This document shows, piece by piece, positions 9,688 to 20,771 of a DNA stretch of 64,000 bases. A program made the translations under genes and the position numbers. The stretch covers positions 7,110,655 to 7,174,654 of the forward strand of contig OX422184.1 of NCBI GenBank assembly GCA_949130485.1. Reading direction: 5' to 3'. Under the pieces are notes generated by a model. That model searched no databases. It saw only the letters and a list, made by a program, of their open reading frames with translations, and had not been told where the DNA came from. The stretch is from Agelas oroides (taxonomy: Eukaryota > Porifera > Demospongiae > Agelasida > Agelasidae). How positions within the stretch are numbered: position 1 is the first letter of the stretch; each line of letters starts with the position of its first letter.

Positions 9688-10575
9688 AATTGGGGCGAGC
9701 CTGAGCAAGCCCCACACAAGCGAGTTGAACACTGCAATTTTCATATATATATATATATATATATTATATATTATTATCTGTCGTACGTTGTTTCGTAAAT
9801 GCAAGTTGACTCTCTTTCATCCGAAACATTGCGCACGCCGAGTTCAAGTGCGGACGGAATATCGAAAAGAGCACTTGGTCAAGTAAATACTCTACCGTAC
9901 TCTAGTCTAGAGCCCGACTTTTGAGTTTTAATTCAGAGCTTTAGTTTCAGAGCAGTTTTAATTCAGATTTTTACCTTTAGAGCAGTTCTAGAATAGCTCT
10001 CAAACCAGCCCAGGAGCAGGAGTCGCCTAAGATCGGATACAACCGACAAACGAGAGTGACAGAGCTTGATGTGCTGCAGAGACTGTGGAGCAAAGGAGCG
10101 AGAAAGCGAAGGGAGAGAGGTCGTGCTAGGCATGCTGCTCATACTGCTAATACAGCAAAAGGCACCCGTGAACGCGAAAGAATGGCTGACGAAACCCCTT
10201 GGAGGAGAGAGAAACAAGATTACAGCAGACGAGCACCAATCAACGCGAAAAGCTGACAGTTGAAACCCCCGAGGAGAGAGAAACGAGGTTACAGCGGATG
10301 AGAGATAGACTGTACACACCCACACTTATTAGTATATCTAACTGCACAAGGTGTATTGCCCCAGTGGTTTGACAAAGCACCTCATTTTTAATGACACAGC
10401 TCAACCACAAATGAGTCATCCAAACTTCCACACCACATACAAGGGACAAAACAAGGCCATTGCACAACAATACTTTCAGAGTTGTAATTAAATGTGTATA
10501 TACTATTAGTGTGCCACCCATGTGATATACTACCTCTCGCTTAGGCTTGCCCCATGATGCTTTGCATCTACACTA
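9688..10575 (+). mobile_element. MITE family B, copy 2
   Basis: Left end AATTGGGGCGAGCCTGAGC; right end is inverted near 10538-10558 (GCTTAGGCTTGCCCCATG). It carries a (TA)n tract at about 9744-9765. A better-preserved Arg-rich coding remnant at 10056-10250 reads SKGARKRRERGRARHAAHTA. The Arg-rich repeat and the 3' half match copy 1. This looks like an internally deleted derivative of a larger element that encoded a basic Arg-rich protein. Confidence 0.7.
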
Positions 10576-10802
10576 GTGTATAGTATGGTATATTATAGTG
10601 TAGTAATGGAAAAGCCACTAGTTCCTGCAGTGGTTTTCATAAAACTGAACTGTCTATCCCTCCACCCAGGTATTTAAACTATAATTTCATTATCCTGTGT
10701 CAATAGCTTGCTTGTAACTGGAATAAAAGTTCTCTCGTGAAAGTTCACTGTTGTATTTGGTATGCAATAATTGGTGATCAGCTATTGTATTTCTGTAAAA
10801 AT

Positions 10803-11497
10803 GAACAGTTTGCTTAATAATATTCATGAAAATATTACCTTCCTTTTCTTCATGCAGGATCCAGGCATGCATGCACTTAACTTTACCGCTAAAAAAAAAA
10901 AAAGTTGCATTAGCCTGTAACAGCTGTGCTGGTTGAGTGGGCGGAGCAAGCAATTTGATAGCAGCGCCTGCAGTTAATAATCCACATACGAAGTACTGAC
11001 TTTGGTGTCAGTTATTTCCTGTTGGAAGAACATCTTACCGTATATTACATTGTATTTGAATTCTACAAAGACAGGTGAGGTGCAGGGCGGCTCGAAAAGT
11101 TTTCGCCGAGACGACTTACCATCCGTGAGATATGCCTAGATTTAGTCACTTGGTTGGTCAAAAACCACCAGGGATTTGGGTAGAAACGCGTGTCACTCGC
11201 TTCCCCTGGCACACAGTGATGAAGTTGCTCCAAGCCGCCCTCAAGTAAGTTGAGTATTACCCTTAGGTGTTGAAAAGTTGTACCTGCAATCCTCTCTGAA
11301 GACAAAATCTGATGCAAAAGTCACGAACTTTGTCATGGCCGCTCGCCTTAAGTACGTTGTACATATGAATTAATACTATACTGGTTAAAAAGTACTCATA
11401 GTACTGTTATATGTCACTTCTATTGCGCGCTGTAAACTGGATCCTGCACGGAGAAAAGGAAGGTAATACTTTATGAATATTAATAAGCAAACTGTAT
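10803..11497. repeat. Inverted repeat pair
   Basis: About 60 bases at 10803-10866 (containing TATTACCTTCCTTTTC and ATGCAGGATCCA) recur inverted at 11431-11497 with several mismatches and about 565 bases between. It may be the arms of a fold-back element. The spacer holds a weak minus-strand exon-like stretch. Confidence 0.55.
11119..11245 (-). other. Possible minus-strand exon
   Basis: On the minus strand a frame reads LEQLHHCVPGEASDTRFYPN then PWWFLTNQVTKSRHISRM and stops being coding-like at a GGATG|GTAAGT donor. A plausible acceptor (TTGAG) precedes it. No family recognised. This could be a real internal exon or chance; it lies between the arms of an inverted repeat. Confidence 0.25.
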
Positions 11498-11649
11498 CCA
11501 GTGTAAAGTGATTCCGATTTATTGGTGGCACACATTTTTTCTGTGCAGTCACTGTGGGATTGACTCCAAGCAATAACTTGTATGGCTTTTTCTTCAATTG
11601 TTTGTTTATTTTTTGTTAATGTTTTTTCTCCACTTGGTATGTGATATAG

Positions 11650-11724
11650 GGTGTCCCGGATGTTGGAATGTCTGATGCAGTATCAATTTTGACAGACGAT
11701 CCACAGTGGAAAGTCTTGACTGAG
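11650..11724 (+). CDS. Orphan internal exon
   Basis: Seventy-five bases, exactly 25 codons, bounded by a strong acceptor (TATGTGATATAG) and a strong donor (GAG|GTAAGTAT). The open frame reads GVPDVGMSDAVSILTDDPQW then KVLTE. Both splice sites match consensus and the frame is phase 0 at each side. I do not recognise the protein and see no neighbouring exons that join to it. It could be an exon of a gene whose other exons I missed, or a leftover. Confidence 0.4.
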
Positions 11725-13838
11725 GTAAGTATAATCGCCATAGTATAAGTGCTACCGTAGCTACCCACAAATTTTTACTAATAAACTTTAGCAAACTCCA
11801 GTAGGTGGGTTATTGTGCTGTTGAACACCATCCTTAAGTTTTAGGGACTGCAGGGTTTTGCACCAGCATGCTGCTGTCAGTCGCAGTTGAGATACTGGCA
11901 GTAGTGGTCGAGTAAGAGCACACATGGTGTGGCACTGTCAAGAGCACATGTCAGTGTGTGATCTATAGTTAATAAAACACTTATGTCACTCCATTTTATG
12001 GAACGGCCAAAAGCAATTGTTTGCACAACCGTTCAGTAGCATTGGTGCCAGGCTTTCCCTGGCTCTAGTTTTGATCGCTTTTCATTCCAGGTTTTGTGTA
12101 CAAGATTGGTTATTGCTGAGTGCCTTAGCGCGAGGCTACTAATCTTGCAGTGCGTGTTCTCGGTTGGCCGGGTGTGGCCTTGACTTCCGTCCTGCTTAGG
12201 AACGCAATTGGTCACGGTTAGGAATACAATTATTCATGCTTAGGAATGCAATTAAAAGACCCTGTTTACACAAAGTCATATACACTTACGTAAGTTTATC
12301 GTTCTCAGTGCTGTAGCGGCGCTAGCTAGCAGTCTCAATTTGTTGCGACGTCAAAAGGACAGAAAACTGTGATGAGAGCGAGGAAGAAAGAGCTAGGAGA
12401 CTGGCGCGAAAACGGAAGCGAAGACAGAGAGCCAAAATGTAGCCACTACCTTGTGAAGTCCACGGCGAGGTTGATGAGTATGAGAGAGAGGAGCAGCGGC
12501 TAGCGAAACAAAGAAAGTACATGGTTGTCTTGAGAAACAACCATACTCAAAATCCTCGCATTTGGTTCGGTGTTCGAAACCTTGCTCACTTCCTCGAACT
12601 CTTTCAAGGTACGCTTTGCCATCCTTCTCATGTTCAGACCAGAGACCAGGTTCACTATATAAATCTAAGTCCCTCAGGCGCCTAAACTGCTTCACGCATG
12701 CAGCCAAACAGGTTTTTAGACAGGCAGTACACACATGCGCGTTATAAACCAAAAGGGCGCGGACAACAAACCTGAAAATTCCAAAGCGTTCTCAGCAAAA
12801 CAAACAGCAAAGTCATGAGCAGACAGAAGCTGTTTAGTGCACCAGGATTTCGTTCTTATCAAAACAGCACCCTTGAAGTCACAGGCAAAGGCATTGCAGT
12901 GCACCCAAACAGCGTTCTTATCAAGACAAGCAAGGAGAAAAGTGGCTGAAAGACCAGCGGATGGTCGAAGTTCCCTGGTGACTCTGCACTTGCACACTTC
13001 TGGGAAGTGTCTTAGTACTGCAAGCAGTTAAAACAAAAACACTGAGGTAAGGAGGCCTCCATGCGTGGCCAGTGCTTTACTTGGAAAACATGCTTCCATT
13101 ACAACGATCGATCTAACAGCAGAAGAAATTCGGTTCCTGGAATTTTTCATGATTCTAATCTAGCAGAATCCAGATTTGAAATTATTTAATTTTCTACCGT
13201 TCTATTACAATAATGACAGTGTGCGGTTTCTGTTTCTGGTATTGCATTTTTGAATTTGAATGGACGTGGCTAGTATCGTGTTGTTGTGCGCTGCTGCTGC
13301 TTTTTGACTGGAAAAAGGATGAGTTTGAGCATGCTTAGGCCACTAGCCGCTTTCGCGTTCGCGTCCACTTGAAACCAAGGTGCTGCTAGCAGTCGGCCAT
13401 GATGCTGATGGGCAGCTAGCTTGTTACCTAGCCGCTCTAAGAAGCTGGCGATCATGAACAATGATTCGAGCTGGCAGTAGAATGCCCAGCCTCCCAGTTC
13501 CGCTGGCAGTGGAGGCAACAATTCCTTGAATACAAACTGGTCCTAGTCCTATCCCTGGATCAACCGCCTGGCGAGGTGAAATTATTGTCGGCATATATCA
13601 CGGTAGTGGCTAGCTGCTGGGAAGCAGTAGTGTCTGTCCAACCGTGCATGGTTCCATACACCAAGTAAGCACTGTGTCACTGCACAAATAAACTTTAAAA
13701 TTCATGTGACACTTTGGCTGTTGTGCTAGTACTGAGTACAGTACAGGCGCTCTATAGTGGCTCTCCTTGTGAGGACTGGGGGAATTGGTCCACAAAAAGA
13801 AATTTTTTTTTTGTTTCTCTGTGGTGCAGTTGTGATAG
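11725..13838. other. No confident gene
   Basis: Mostly unremarkable sequence. A basic stretch at 12375-12440 (EEERARRLARKRKRRQRAK in one plus frame) resembles the Arg-rich repeats of MITE family B. ORFs of about 90-120 residues on the minus strand at 12393-12997 overlap plus-strand ORFs and show no family motifs. Confidence 0.35.
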
Positions 13839-14435
13839 GTGACCCGCTGAGCGAAAACCCGGCACTTCGTGCAAATATTGAATTTGAGTTAGAGGCAATT
13901 TTATCCGTACAGGTTGTTTCCCAGCTAACCTCAGATTATTACACAAACGTGTCACAGGGGGCTTGGACTGTATCATACTGAGTTATGAAGCCCGGCTCTG
14001 CTATTATAACGACGATATAAGCTCAAACTCACAGGCAGGCCAGTGAAATACGGGAACGCGTTGCTATGGACAGCTTGTATTCAATAAACGCGATTTTACC
14101 AGCTTCCAGTCCATATACGGTTGTCTTTCTGTCCATAGACACCATGTAATTCCCCACTTTTATAACCGCTCTCTTTCCCAACTGTCTTTGCCGTCTTCCA
14201 AGCTCCTTTTTTACAAGAACATGTGTAAATTTACGTAACACGATAGTATACGGAGACATTAAAATTTACCGTAGCAACATAAAAACATAGCGTTTTCTCG
14301 TAAAGTTGCATTACGCATCTGCCACGCATTTCGCTCTGTAGCTTGGGAACCAAGCGACCGATCACTTCCATTTTTTTCCTGCCGCACAATTACACATTGG
14401 TATACCGATTTCCGGTCTTTCGCTCAGCGTGTCAC
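13839..14435 (-). mobile_element. MITE family D, copy 1
   Basis: Terminal inverted repeats: left GTGACCCGCTGAGCGAAAAC, right (reverse complement) GTGACACGCTGAGCGAAAGA. Length about 597 bases. A near full-length relative in the opposite orientation lies in RPL12 intron 1 (61885-62515). It carries a short ORF also found in the other copy. No clear target duplication. Confidence 0.8.
14029..14259 (-). CDS. Small ORF of MITE family D
   Basis: A 76-residue ORF beginning MSPYTIVLRKFTHVLVKK with RQRQLGK in the middle and ending SRISLACL. The copy at 62098-62325 encodes an alignable protein of similar length (MPPYTIVLRKFTRVLVKK ... SRISLACL). The frame is kept despite many base changes. The basic N-terminus could bind nucleic acid, but no domain is recognised. 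It may be conserved only because the two copies are recent. Confidence 0.35.
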   Translation of the reverse strand: MSPYTIVLRKFTHVLVKKELGRRQRQLGKRAVIKVGNYMVSMDRKTTVYGLEAGKIAFIEYKLSIATRSRISLACL

Positions 14436-15092
14436 ATATATTTCCCTGCTGTGGCCTTATCTTCAAGCATTTACACTAAAATGGAGTATGTAACTTCCTG
14501 TGTGCTGTTACATGTTGACATGTTCATATTTAAGCTTTTACGCTAAAATGCAGTATGTACCCTCTACGTCATTCATTGTAATGCCCAATTAAGTCCTCTC
14601 TACCTTCTCTCTACCCTCTACGTCATTCATGTGATAAATTATACCAGGCCCTCTCCCGCTTTTCCGTACTGCAAGCGACAAAAAGCTGGGCGGGGCCTGG
14701 GAACAAGGTTATGAAAATGCTTTTTCTTGCAAAAAATAATGTGTTCTGTGAACGCAAGAGAATGCTCACTATGAATATGAATATGGGGGCATGTCTAGTT
14801 ATCTTTTGAGTGCTATGCAAGCAAGCGTCACATCCTGTCTGGAAAGCGTCTATTCATGTGAAACATGAAACTGTCGTAAGCGATCAAGTACGACTCGCCA
14901 AAGAACTTTCAGACAATTCAGCTGTCTCACTGAGGTATGTACCTGTCCTTTGTCACTTTCTTGCTCTGTAAACTCTCTCTTAAAATTCAAAATCACTCAC
15001 AAAATAGTACCGCCCCTTCCTACATTTCCCAAGAGTGATGCAAGTGGAAATGTGTGGCCTACACTTATTACTACTCCTCTCTCTCTCTGTAG
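14436..15092. other. MITE pieces upstream of the exon array
   Basis: Contains the right end of a Mutator-type MITE (14640-14712, CCAGGCCCTCTCCCGCTTTTCC ending in CCTGGGAACAAGG). From about 14990 it holds sequence related to the piggyBac-type MITE family C (CCCCTTCC ... GTGTGGCCTACACTTATTAC), which runs straight into the acceptor of the first exon copy. Confidence 0.5.
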
Positions 15093-15394
15093 GAAGTACT
15101 GAGGATGAATCACTCCAAAATTTTAAAGAATGGTGCGATTCAATTGCTCTGAGATGCTGCAGCTCAGCAGATGAATGCCTGGTCAAGGATTGGGATAGGA
15201 ACAGGAAGTACGGATTATTTCATCACATGAAAAAGGGAGAGCATGATGACTTTGAATCACAACTATCCGATTTTAGGGTGTGGGCAGCTGAGTGTGAGCA
15301 AGCAAATTTAAGTGGCGGGAAATATTTCTCTGTCGCACCCAGCGGCCGTGGTTAGATTCAGTATACCCATATAAGGCTGGGTCCACTTCAGTGA
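15093..15394 (+). pseudogene. Duplicated exon of unknown domain, copy 1 (premature stop)
   Basis: Follows a CT-rich acceptor (CTCTCTCTCTGTAG), phase 2. It encodes a domain of about 90 residues: FKEWCDSIALRC, KYGLFHHMKKGEHDDFE, SDFRVWAAECEQ, GGKYFSVAPSGRG. Alignment to copies 2 and 3 shows an in-frame TAG at 15353-15355 where the others continue. The rest (THIRLGPLQ, then TGA at 15392) stays in frame. The exon is therefore the last exon of a gene with one nonsense change, or of a shortened isoform. Domain unknown to me. Confidence 0.5.
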
Positions 15395-15581
15395 CTTTTA
15401 GACTCCCAGGCGCAGATTTTCCTGTATTCCCACATTGTATAATCTTTCACTTTGAGCTGTTGCTATTAGAGTGATGTTACTTTTGATCTAAAATCGTGCC
15501 CGATTCTGCTGTTAAGACATGGCAGAACACACACACACACACCACACACTGATATCCAACACTGTGGTTGGCATTCTCCAG

Positions 15582-15874
15582 GTACTGAAGCACAGTCATT
15601 GAAAAATTTTCAAGTGTGGCTGGACATGTTCGCTCTGCAATACTGCAGATCCGTTTGTTTAGTAAAAGACCTCAACGGTCATCGTATTTATGGTCTGTTT
15701 GACCACATGAAAAAGGGGGAACATGATGATTTTGAAGCCCAAATGTCTAATTTTGCGCTGTGGACAACTCAGTGCCACAATGCCCACATTAGTGCTGGGA
15801 AGTATTTAGCAGTGGCACCCAGCGGCCGTGGAGAAACAAAATTTACGCATATCAAGCTGGGCCCTTTTCAGTAA
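15582..15874 (+). CDS. Duplicated terminal exon of unknown domain, copy 2
   Basis: The acceptor ATTCTCCAG ends at 15581; the phase equals that of copies 1 and 3. Open to a stop at 15872-15874. Shared core: YGLFDHMKKGEHDDFEAQ, WTTQC, SAGKYLAVAPSGRG, then THIKLGPFQ and stop. Cysteines at matching places suggest a small, possibly disulphide-linked fold, but there is no signal peptide in the exon itself. The upstream exons that would supply the N-terminus are not seen. Confidence 0.5.
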
Positions 15875-17683
15875 TGAATGAGGCTGGTCCACAGTGGATT
15901 TTTCTCTTTTGTTTTTTTTTGTAAACCTGTGCTTCTAAGCTGCATTTTCCTCAAGTGATGTTTTATTGATCTAAAATTCTGCTGTAAGACATGGCAGAAC
16001 ACACACACACACACACACACACACCACACACTGATATCCAACACTGTGGTTGGCATTCTCCAGGTACTGCACCAGTAGCCTGCTAATTGGGCAATCTTGT
16101 TCTCGCCTCAGCCCTCTGCCTACCTGGGGTGAGCAGCAGCTTTGGAGGACAGCTACCTGGGGAGAGGGTGGAAGGAGAGAGAAAGAACGGGAAGGAGGGG
16201 TGGGTGGAAGGAAAGAGAGGGGGAAGGGAGAGCAAGTGTCCAGTTGGTAACAGAACCATTCTCCTGGGTTGCTGTTGAGTCCCCCTTTAGCTTTCTGTAG
16301 GTGCCTGTTTCCAGCATTCCTCCATCTTCCAATCATAGTCGCATATTCTTATCACCATGGCCGCATTCACCTTGTCCTCCAGCCCCCTCCTCCCTCCCCC
16401 CACCCCCCACCCCCGAGCTCTTTCAGCACTATCCTCTAGTAATGCTCCTCAGTACCTTCACACATCACCCATCCCCCGCAGGTCATCAGCATCCTTGACC
16501 GCAGTGTTGTTTTAGTTTGAAAAATGTGGAACACTTTCGTTTTTAGTGATCCTTTCTCTAAAAAATTACACTTTGGTTTTGGTAATTAATAATTAACGCC
16601 TAAAGCATTCATCACCAGTTTTAGTAATTAAAAACCATTGAAACTAATTAGTTCTAATTTATAGTTACAATATGTGAAGAAATATTTATAGTTACAATAT
16701 GTGCATCTACATAAGCTCATAACACAACCATATGGATAATACACAACCCATTGACCAACGCAAGACGAGTAGGTTTGAACCACCCCAAAGTCATGTCAAC
16801 CTTCACCGCAGGCCTGGATCCATTTGTTGTACTATGGTTCGAACAGGTTCGGAAGAGTTGAACCACCCCGAACTCACCTTGTTACTTCTGGAGCTCCGTG
16901 GTTCTAGGATATTTGGCAGCGTTGAACCATCCCAAACTCAGCATCAAGCTCGCAATCAAGTGCGACTCCCCAAAGATCTTTCAGACAATTCAGCTGTCTC
17001 ACTGAGGTATGTACCTGTCCTTTGTCACTTTCTTCCTCTGTAAACTCTCTCCTACCTTTGAGCTGTGGATGTAGTTGGCATGGGAGAGCTGCTGCCTTCT
17101 GCTCCTACTAGACCATTGTCTGCAGACCTCCTGCCAGTACTGAGCTTTCTTTCCTTACCACTTACTTAGTTCTTACTGAGTAGAAAGGTATGTGCAAATT
17201 CCAAGGGGTAAAACGGCGAGGTACATGTGAATTCTGAGCTGTAACTTTCGAACGCAAGGTCCGAAACACTTCAAACAAATGCCAACCGACTCAGTAGTTG
17301 TCATAGATGATGTCAGACAATAAAAGATCCTAAATACCATTATTTTGATTGGGCATGCGTTATTCTTTTCATCAACTTTTTCTCAAACGGAATTTCGACT
17401 GATTTCTAATTTCAGCTATCATACTTGGTACTTACAGTCCCAACAAAGTCAGCTGATTTTCAAGTTATTCAAAGGTAGTATTCCTACCATAAGTGAAAAC
17501 TGGAGGCCGATTGCTCCCTCTGTTTGAGAGAAAACTTTGTGTTTGGCAGCCCTTGTCAAATTTACAATCGCTCAAGAAATAGTACTGCCCCTTCCTGCCT
17601 TTCCCAAGAGTGATGTAAGTGGAAATGTGTGGCCTACACTTATTACTACTCCTCTCTTGCTCTCTCTCTCTCTCTCTCTGTAG
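15875..17683. other. Low-complexity DNA, satellite piece and MITE C remnant
   Basis: Holds (CA)n at 15998-16025, a purine-rich tract at 16140-16235 and a C-rich tract at 16370-16420. A fragment of the GGTTCGAACC satellite lies at 16745-17010. A degenerate family C MITE (about 17180-17660) matches 63050-63320. A (CT)n tract at 17655-17681 forms the polypyrimidine tract of the next exon. The 16960-17050 segment repeats 14885-14970. Confidence 0.55.
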
Positions 17684-17979
17684 GAAATAGTGAGGATGAA
17701 TCTTTTCAAAATTTCAGGGATTGGTGCGACTCACTCGCTATGATGTTTTCGGGAGATCATTGTTTGCTCACGGATCTTGGTGGGAACAGAATGTACGGTC
17801 TGTTCCACCAGATGAGAGAAGGAGAACATGATGCCTTTGAAGCACACCTTTCCCGATTTGTAACCTGGGCCGCGCAGTGCGATGCAGGAAATTTAAGCGC
17901 CGGGAAATATTCTGCCATTGCACCCAGTGGCAGAGGTACGCTTCTCATCACTCATAAGAAGTTGGGACCTTTTCAGTAA
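17684..17979 (+). CDS. Duplicated terminal exon of unknown domain, copy 3
   Basis: The acceptor is a long CT repeat ending TGTAG at 17683. Open to TAA at 17977-17979. It encodes FRDWCDSLAMMFSGDHCL, NRMYGLFHQMREGEHDAFEA, WAAQCDAGN, SAGKYSAIAPSGRG and THKKLGPFQ. Same phase and length as copy 2. The conserved core across three copies (YGLF-x2-M-x2-GEHD-x-FE ... W-x3-C ... GKY-x3-APSGRG) argues that this is real coding sequence. Function unknown. Confidence 0.55.
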
Positions 17980-18023
17980 CTGTGATCACTCATAAAAAGT
18001 TGGGACCTTTTGTGACGTTTTTT

Positions 18024-18052
18024 TTTGGGGGGGGGGGGGGGGGAGGGGGGGG
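18024..18052. repeat. Poly-G tract
   Basis: G homopolymer of about 20 bases interrupted by A; it directly follows a small duplication of the end of exon copy 3 (ACTCATAA-AAGTTGGGACCTTTT). Confidence 0.8.
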
Positions 18053-18643
18053 AGGTCTGATTTCAGTCAGTGTTTTGCCGTTGTGTGCAACTAACCTCCC
18101 TGAAGGGTCCCATCGTCTATAACCTCCTCAACAGAGTCTAGCTTTCAGATCTTAAGAGGGAGAGTATACTATAATAGGGTAAATTTAAACACTTCACACC
18201 TACTTACCTCAAGTCTGGAAAGGCGAGATGGCTTTGGGCACTCGGGAGAGAGGTAGGTGAGGCGGCTGTGGGGTCAAGAAGGAACAGGAACACAGGAAGG
18301 GAGGGAGCAATGTTTCCAAACATTTCCACAGCTTGCTCAAACCTCACACTTCCAACTTCGTTCTTTCTCTAGCTCTACGTATGGCAGTAATATTTATAGT
18401 AATAGCTTAGAATTGGAAAAAAGACATACGGCAGTTACGAGCAAAGGCTGAAGATAGCTCTGATCGCCATACATTACGCATCACAGAACACTGAAACGTG
18501 TCCTCCGGACATGACGTCAGATTCATTATTGATAATTGCATTCCTTGATTATTATAGTCTATAAAACAATCTCGGCTAAAGATTTGTCATTCGAATGATT
18601 GGCTGATTCATTAAAGTGTGGTTCCACTTCTTCGGAGCAGCAT

Positions 18644-19491
18644 AATGGCAACACTGAGCTTCATCAAGCAGTTAGAACGTGCTCCAATGGCAGAAGACCA
18701 AGTGCAACTAACCCGCAGAGCAAAACGTTCAGCTACTTTCCAAGAACAAAAGGGGCAAGGATTCGTTGATGCTGGAGCCTTAGCCTCCTTTACGAGCAAG
18801 ATTAGCAGTTCACACAAGTCAGATGTGCTAAACAGTGCACTCTTGGTTCAGCTCGCTGCTGACAAACAATAGCATCGAAACGAAGACACTCGGTATTGAG
18901 GGGGGTAGGAGCCTGGGTAAGAGGCTTAACAACTGAACTGCGAGTGCGCCGAAACTACAAGCCTGCCCACCGGCTTTGTGACCTGCAGTGAAGCGCACGG
19001 AATAGAACAGACTGCAGTAAAAGGTGCTTTATGTACACATTTTGGGGGACGTTGGCTGGGTTGTTCAAGAACTTCAATTTGAAAGGTACCAAATGAGTGG
19101 CCAGACCCTGAGAGTTTCCAAAACAATTATCAAAGCTATTCTATCCGAATCTGAGATTGAAATTGTCGAATGTGTGCTGGAATCCCTCCGATCTCAAGGA
19201 AGTGAGCCATGGTGGGTTGTGTTTAACAGAAAGTCTACAGGTCCCAGCAAGAATGGAAACTTCCAAGTGGCACCATGCAGCAAAGATTCTTCCACTCAGG
19301 TGGTAATGGCATTGGCTTCTTTCTACTTTACAGCTTCAGCCAGAGAGGAGTGCTGGCTATAGCTTGACTACAGCTCCAACCTCTTCAAGGCTACTCAAGT
19401 CTCAACACTCAATGAGGATATCTACAGTCAAGTTCGTCAAGCGATAATTGATAAACATGCGAACACCTTCGTTGGTGACCGTTATATTTGA
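18644..19491 (+). pseudogene. Unknown intronless gene, interrupted
   Basis: Part 1 starts at ATG 18644 (MATLSFIKQLERAPMAEDQV) and is open for 75 codons to TAG at 18870. It is rich in charged helices and ends SALLVQLAADKQ. Part 2 is open from 19021 (DVGWVVQELQFERY ... EPWWVVFNRKS ... FYFTASAREECWL), meets an in-frame TAG at 19360-19362, then continues without a shift (LDYSSNLFKATQVSTLNEDI) to TGA at 19489-19491. The 150 bases between the parts contain non-coding, MITE-like sequence. It looks like a single protein of about 270 residues, unknown to me, broken by one insertion or replacement and one nonsense change. No introns are needed. Confidence 0.5.
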
Positions 19492-20771
19492 AACTTGAAA
19501 GAAGTAACTGATGGGCTAGTATAGTGGACTGTTATTACAAGTATGCAACTGTCTAGGTATAGCTTCTACAGTTTACAATCAAAATTTAAACCTTAACTTG
19601 TTTTTTTGTTGTTGTTGCATGTATAGGCCAGTATAGGCCTGTATGCTATTAATAATAATTAATACGAGCAAAGTAACCGCACCCCAAGATGCTCACGGAA
19701 GGTTAGTGCTGCAGGTTTACCTTGGCTCAAACACTTTAGAGTTCAGTGCTATACGCAGGTAAAATCTTTGTTAATAGGCTTTAGGAAAAAAAAGTCCACT
19801 GCTACTTAGCTACAAATTTAGCTGAATCAGGAAGACTTCGAGTTCAGAGTTTTGTGGCTTCTTAAAGAAGCTTTACCATCAAGGGAGGAGCCAGACATCA
19901 GTTTATCAAATCGTGAATAGCAAGGCACCCCTTCACCTGCTTTATACTCATGCATTATGCGCGTATATCAGCCCGAAGCACGGTAGCACACTCAATACAT
20001 GCAATGATTTTATATGTGGTATATTGAACGTGTGACGTCACGTAAGCGGAAAAATCGCTTCGTGAGTCGCTGTGAGGGGTGACAGTGGTGTAGCTAGTGA
20101 AGGGAGAGTTGTTAGTGTACCAAAGTTTCATTCCTGGGGTAAGTGCACCATGCCATTAACGAATATCAACTCACATTGGATGTCCAACGCTTCCTCTGGC
20201 CTGTGTATTATATTAATTATTTATATTACGCTGGTCCTTTAAGTTGCATCTTGGCGTGTAATTAGTTTTTGAAATTGGTAACTATGTATAATTTATGTAA
20301 CGTGTGCCTGCATATATGCGAGCATAAAAAATAAAAAAATAGTGGTATAAAGATAAGATTAATGTAGTGTTGCTTATGGTCGCATAAGCAACATGATGGA
20401 AAACTGAAGTCTTCAATATAAGACCTGCTTCTGAGCTCAATAATAGCTAAGTACTAGTGTGGGACTGCAATATATAACTGCAGTCTAGATTGGGCCCTTC
20501 CATTTTTCAACTGTTCATCCATTGGAAACTTCATAACGTCCATAAAAAGTGAGGAGAATAATTGCACGAGTAATAGCGAGTGCAATTTATGCCTTTTGTG
20601 AGCTTGACAGCTGTGGTAACAGTAGCCATTTTTGAATTATTGTTGCTAGAGCGGATCGCGCAGAATAATAAAAGCGATAACGTGATTCGTCAGATTTGAA
20701 ACATACGCCCTTCTGATAGGCTGAATAAGTGTGCAATTACTGGCCCAATAAGTGTGTACACTTTTCTATAG
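19492..20771. other. No gene body; possible promoter
   Basis: AT-rich spacer. At 20030-20045 a TGACGTCA palindrome (CRE-type site) sits in GTGTGACGTCACGTAAGCGG. It is followed by a transcribed-looking stretch up to a GGTAAGTG donor near 20138. This could be the first non-coding exon of the multi-exon gene beginning at 20772. Otherwise no repeats recognised. Confidence 0.35.

Noticed and set aside
12322..12997. Overlapping Arg- or Cys-rich ORFs on the minus strand
   Set aside because: Both strands are open over the same stretch, no splice sites or family motifs fit.
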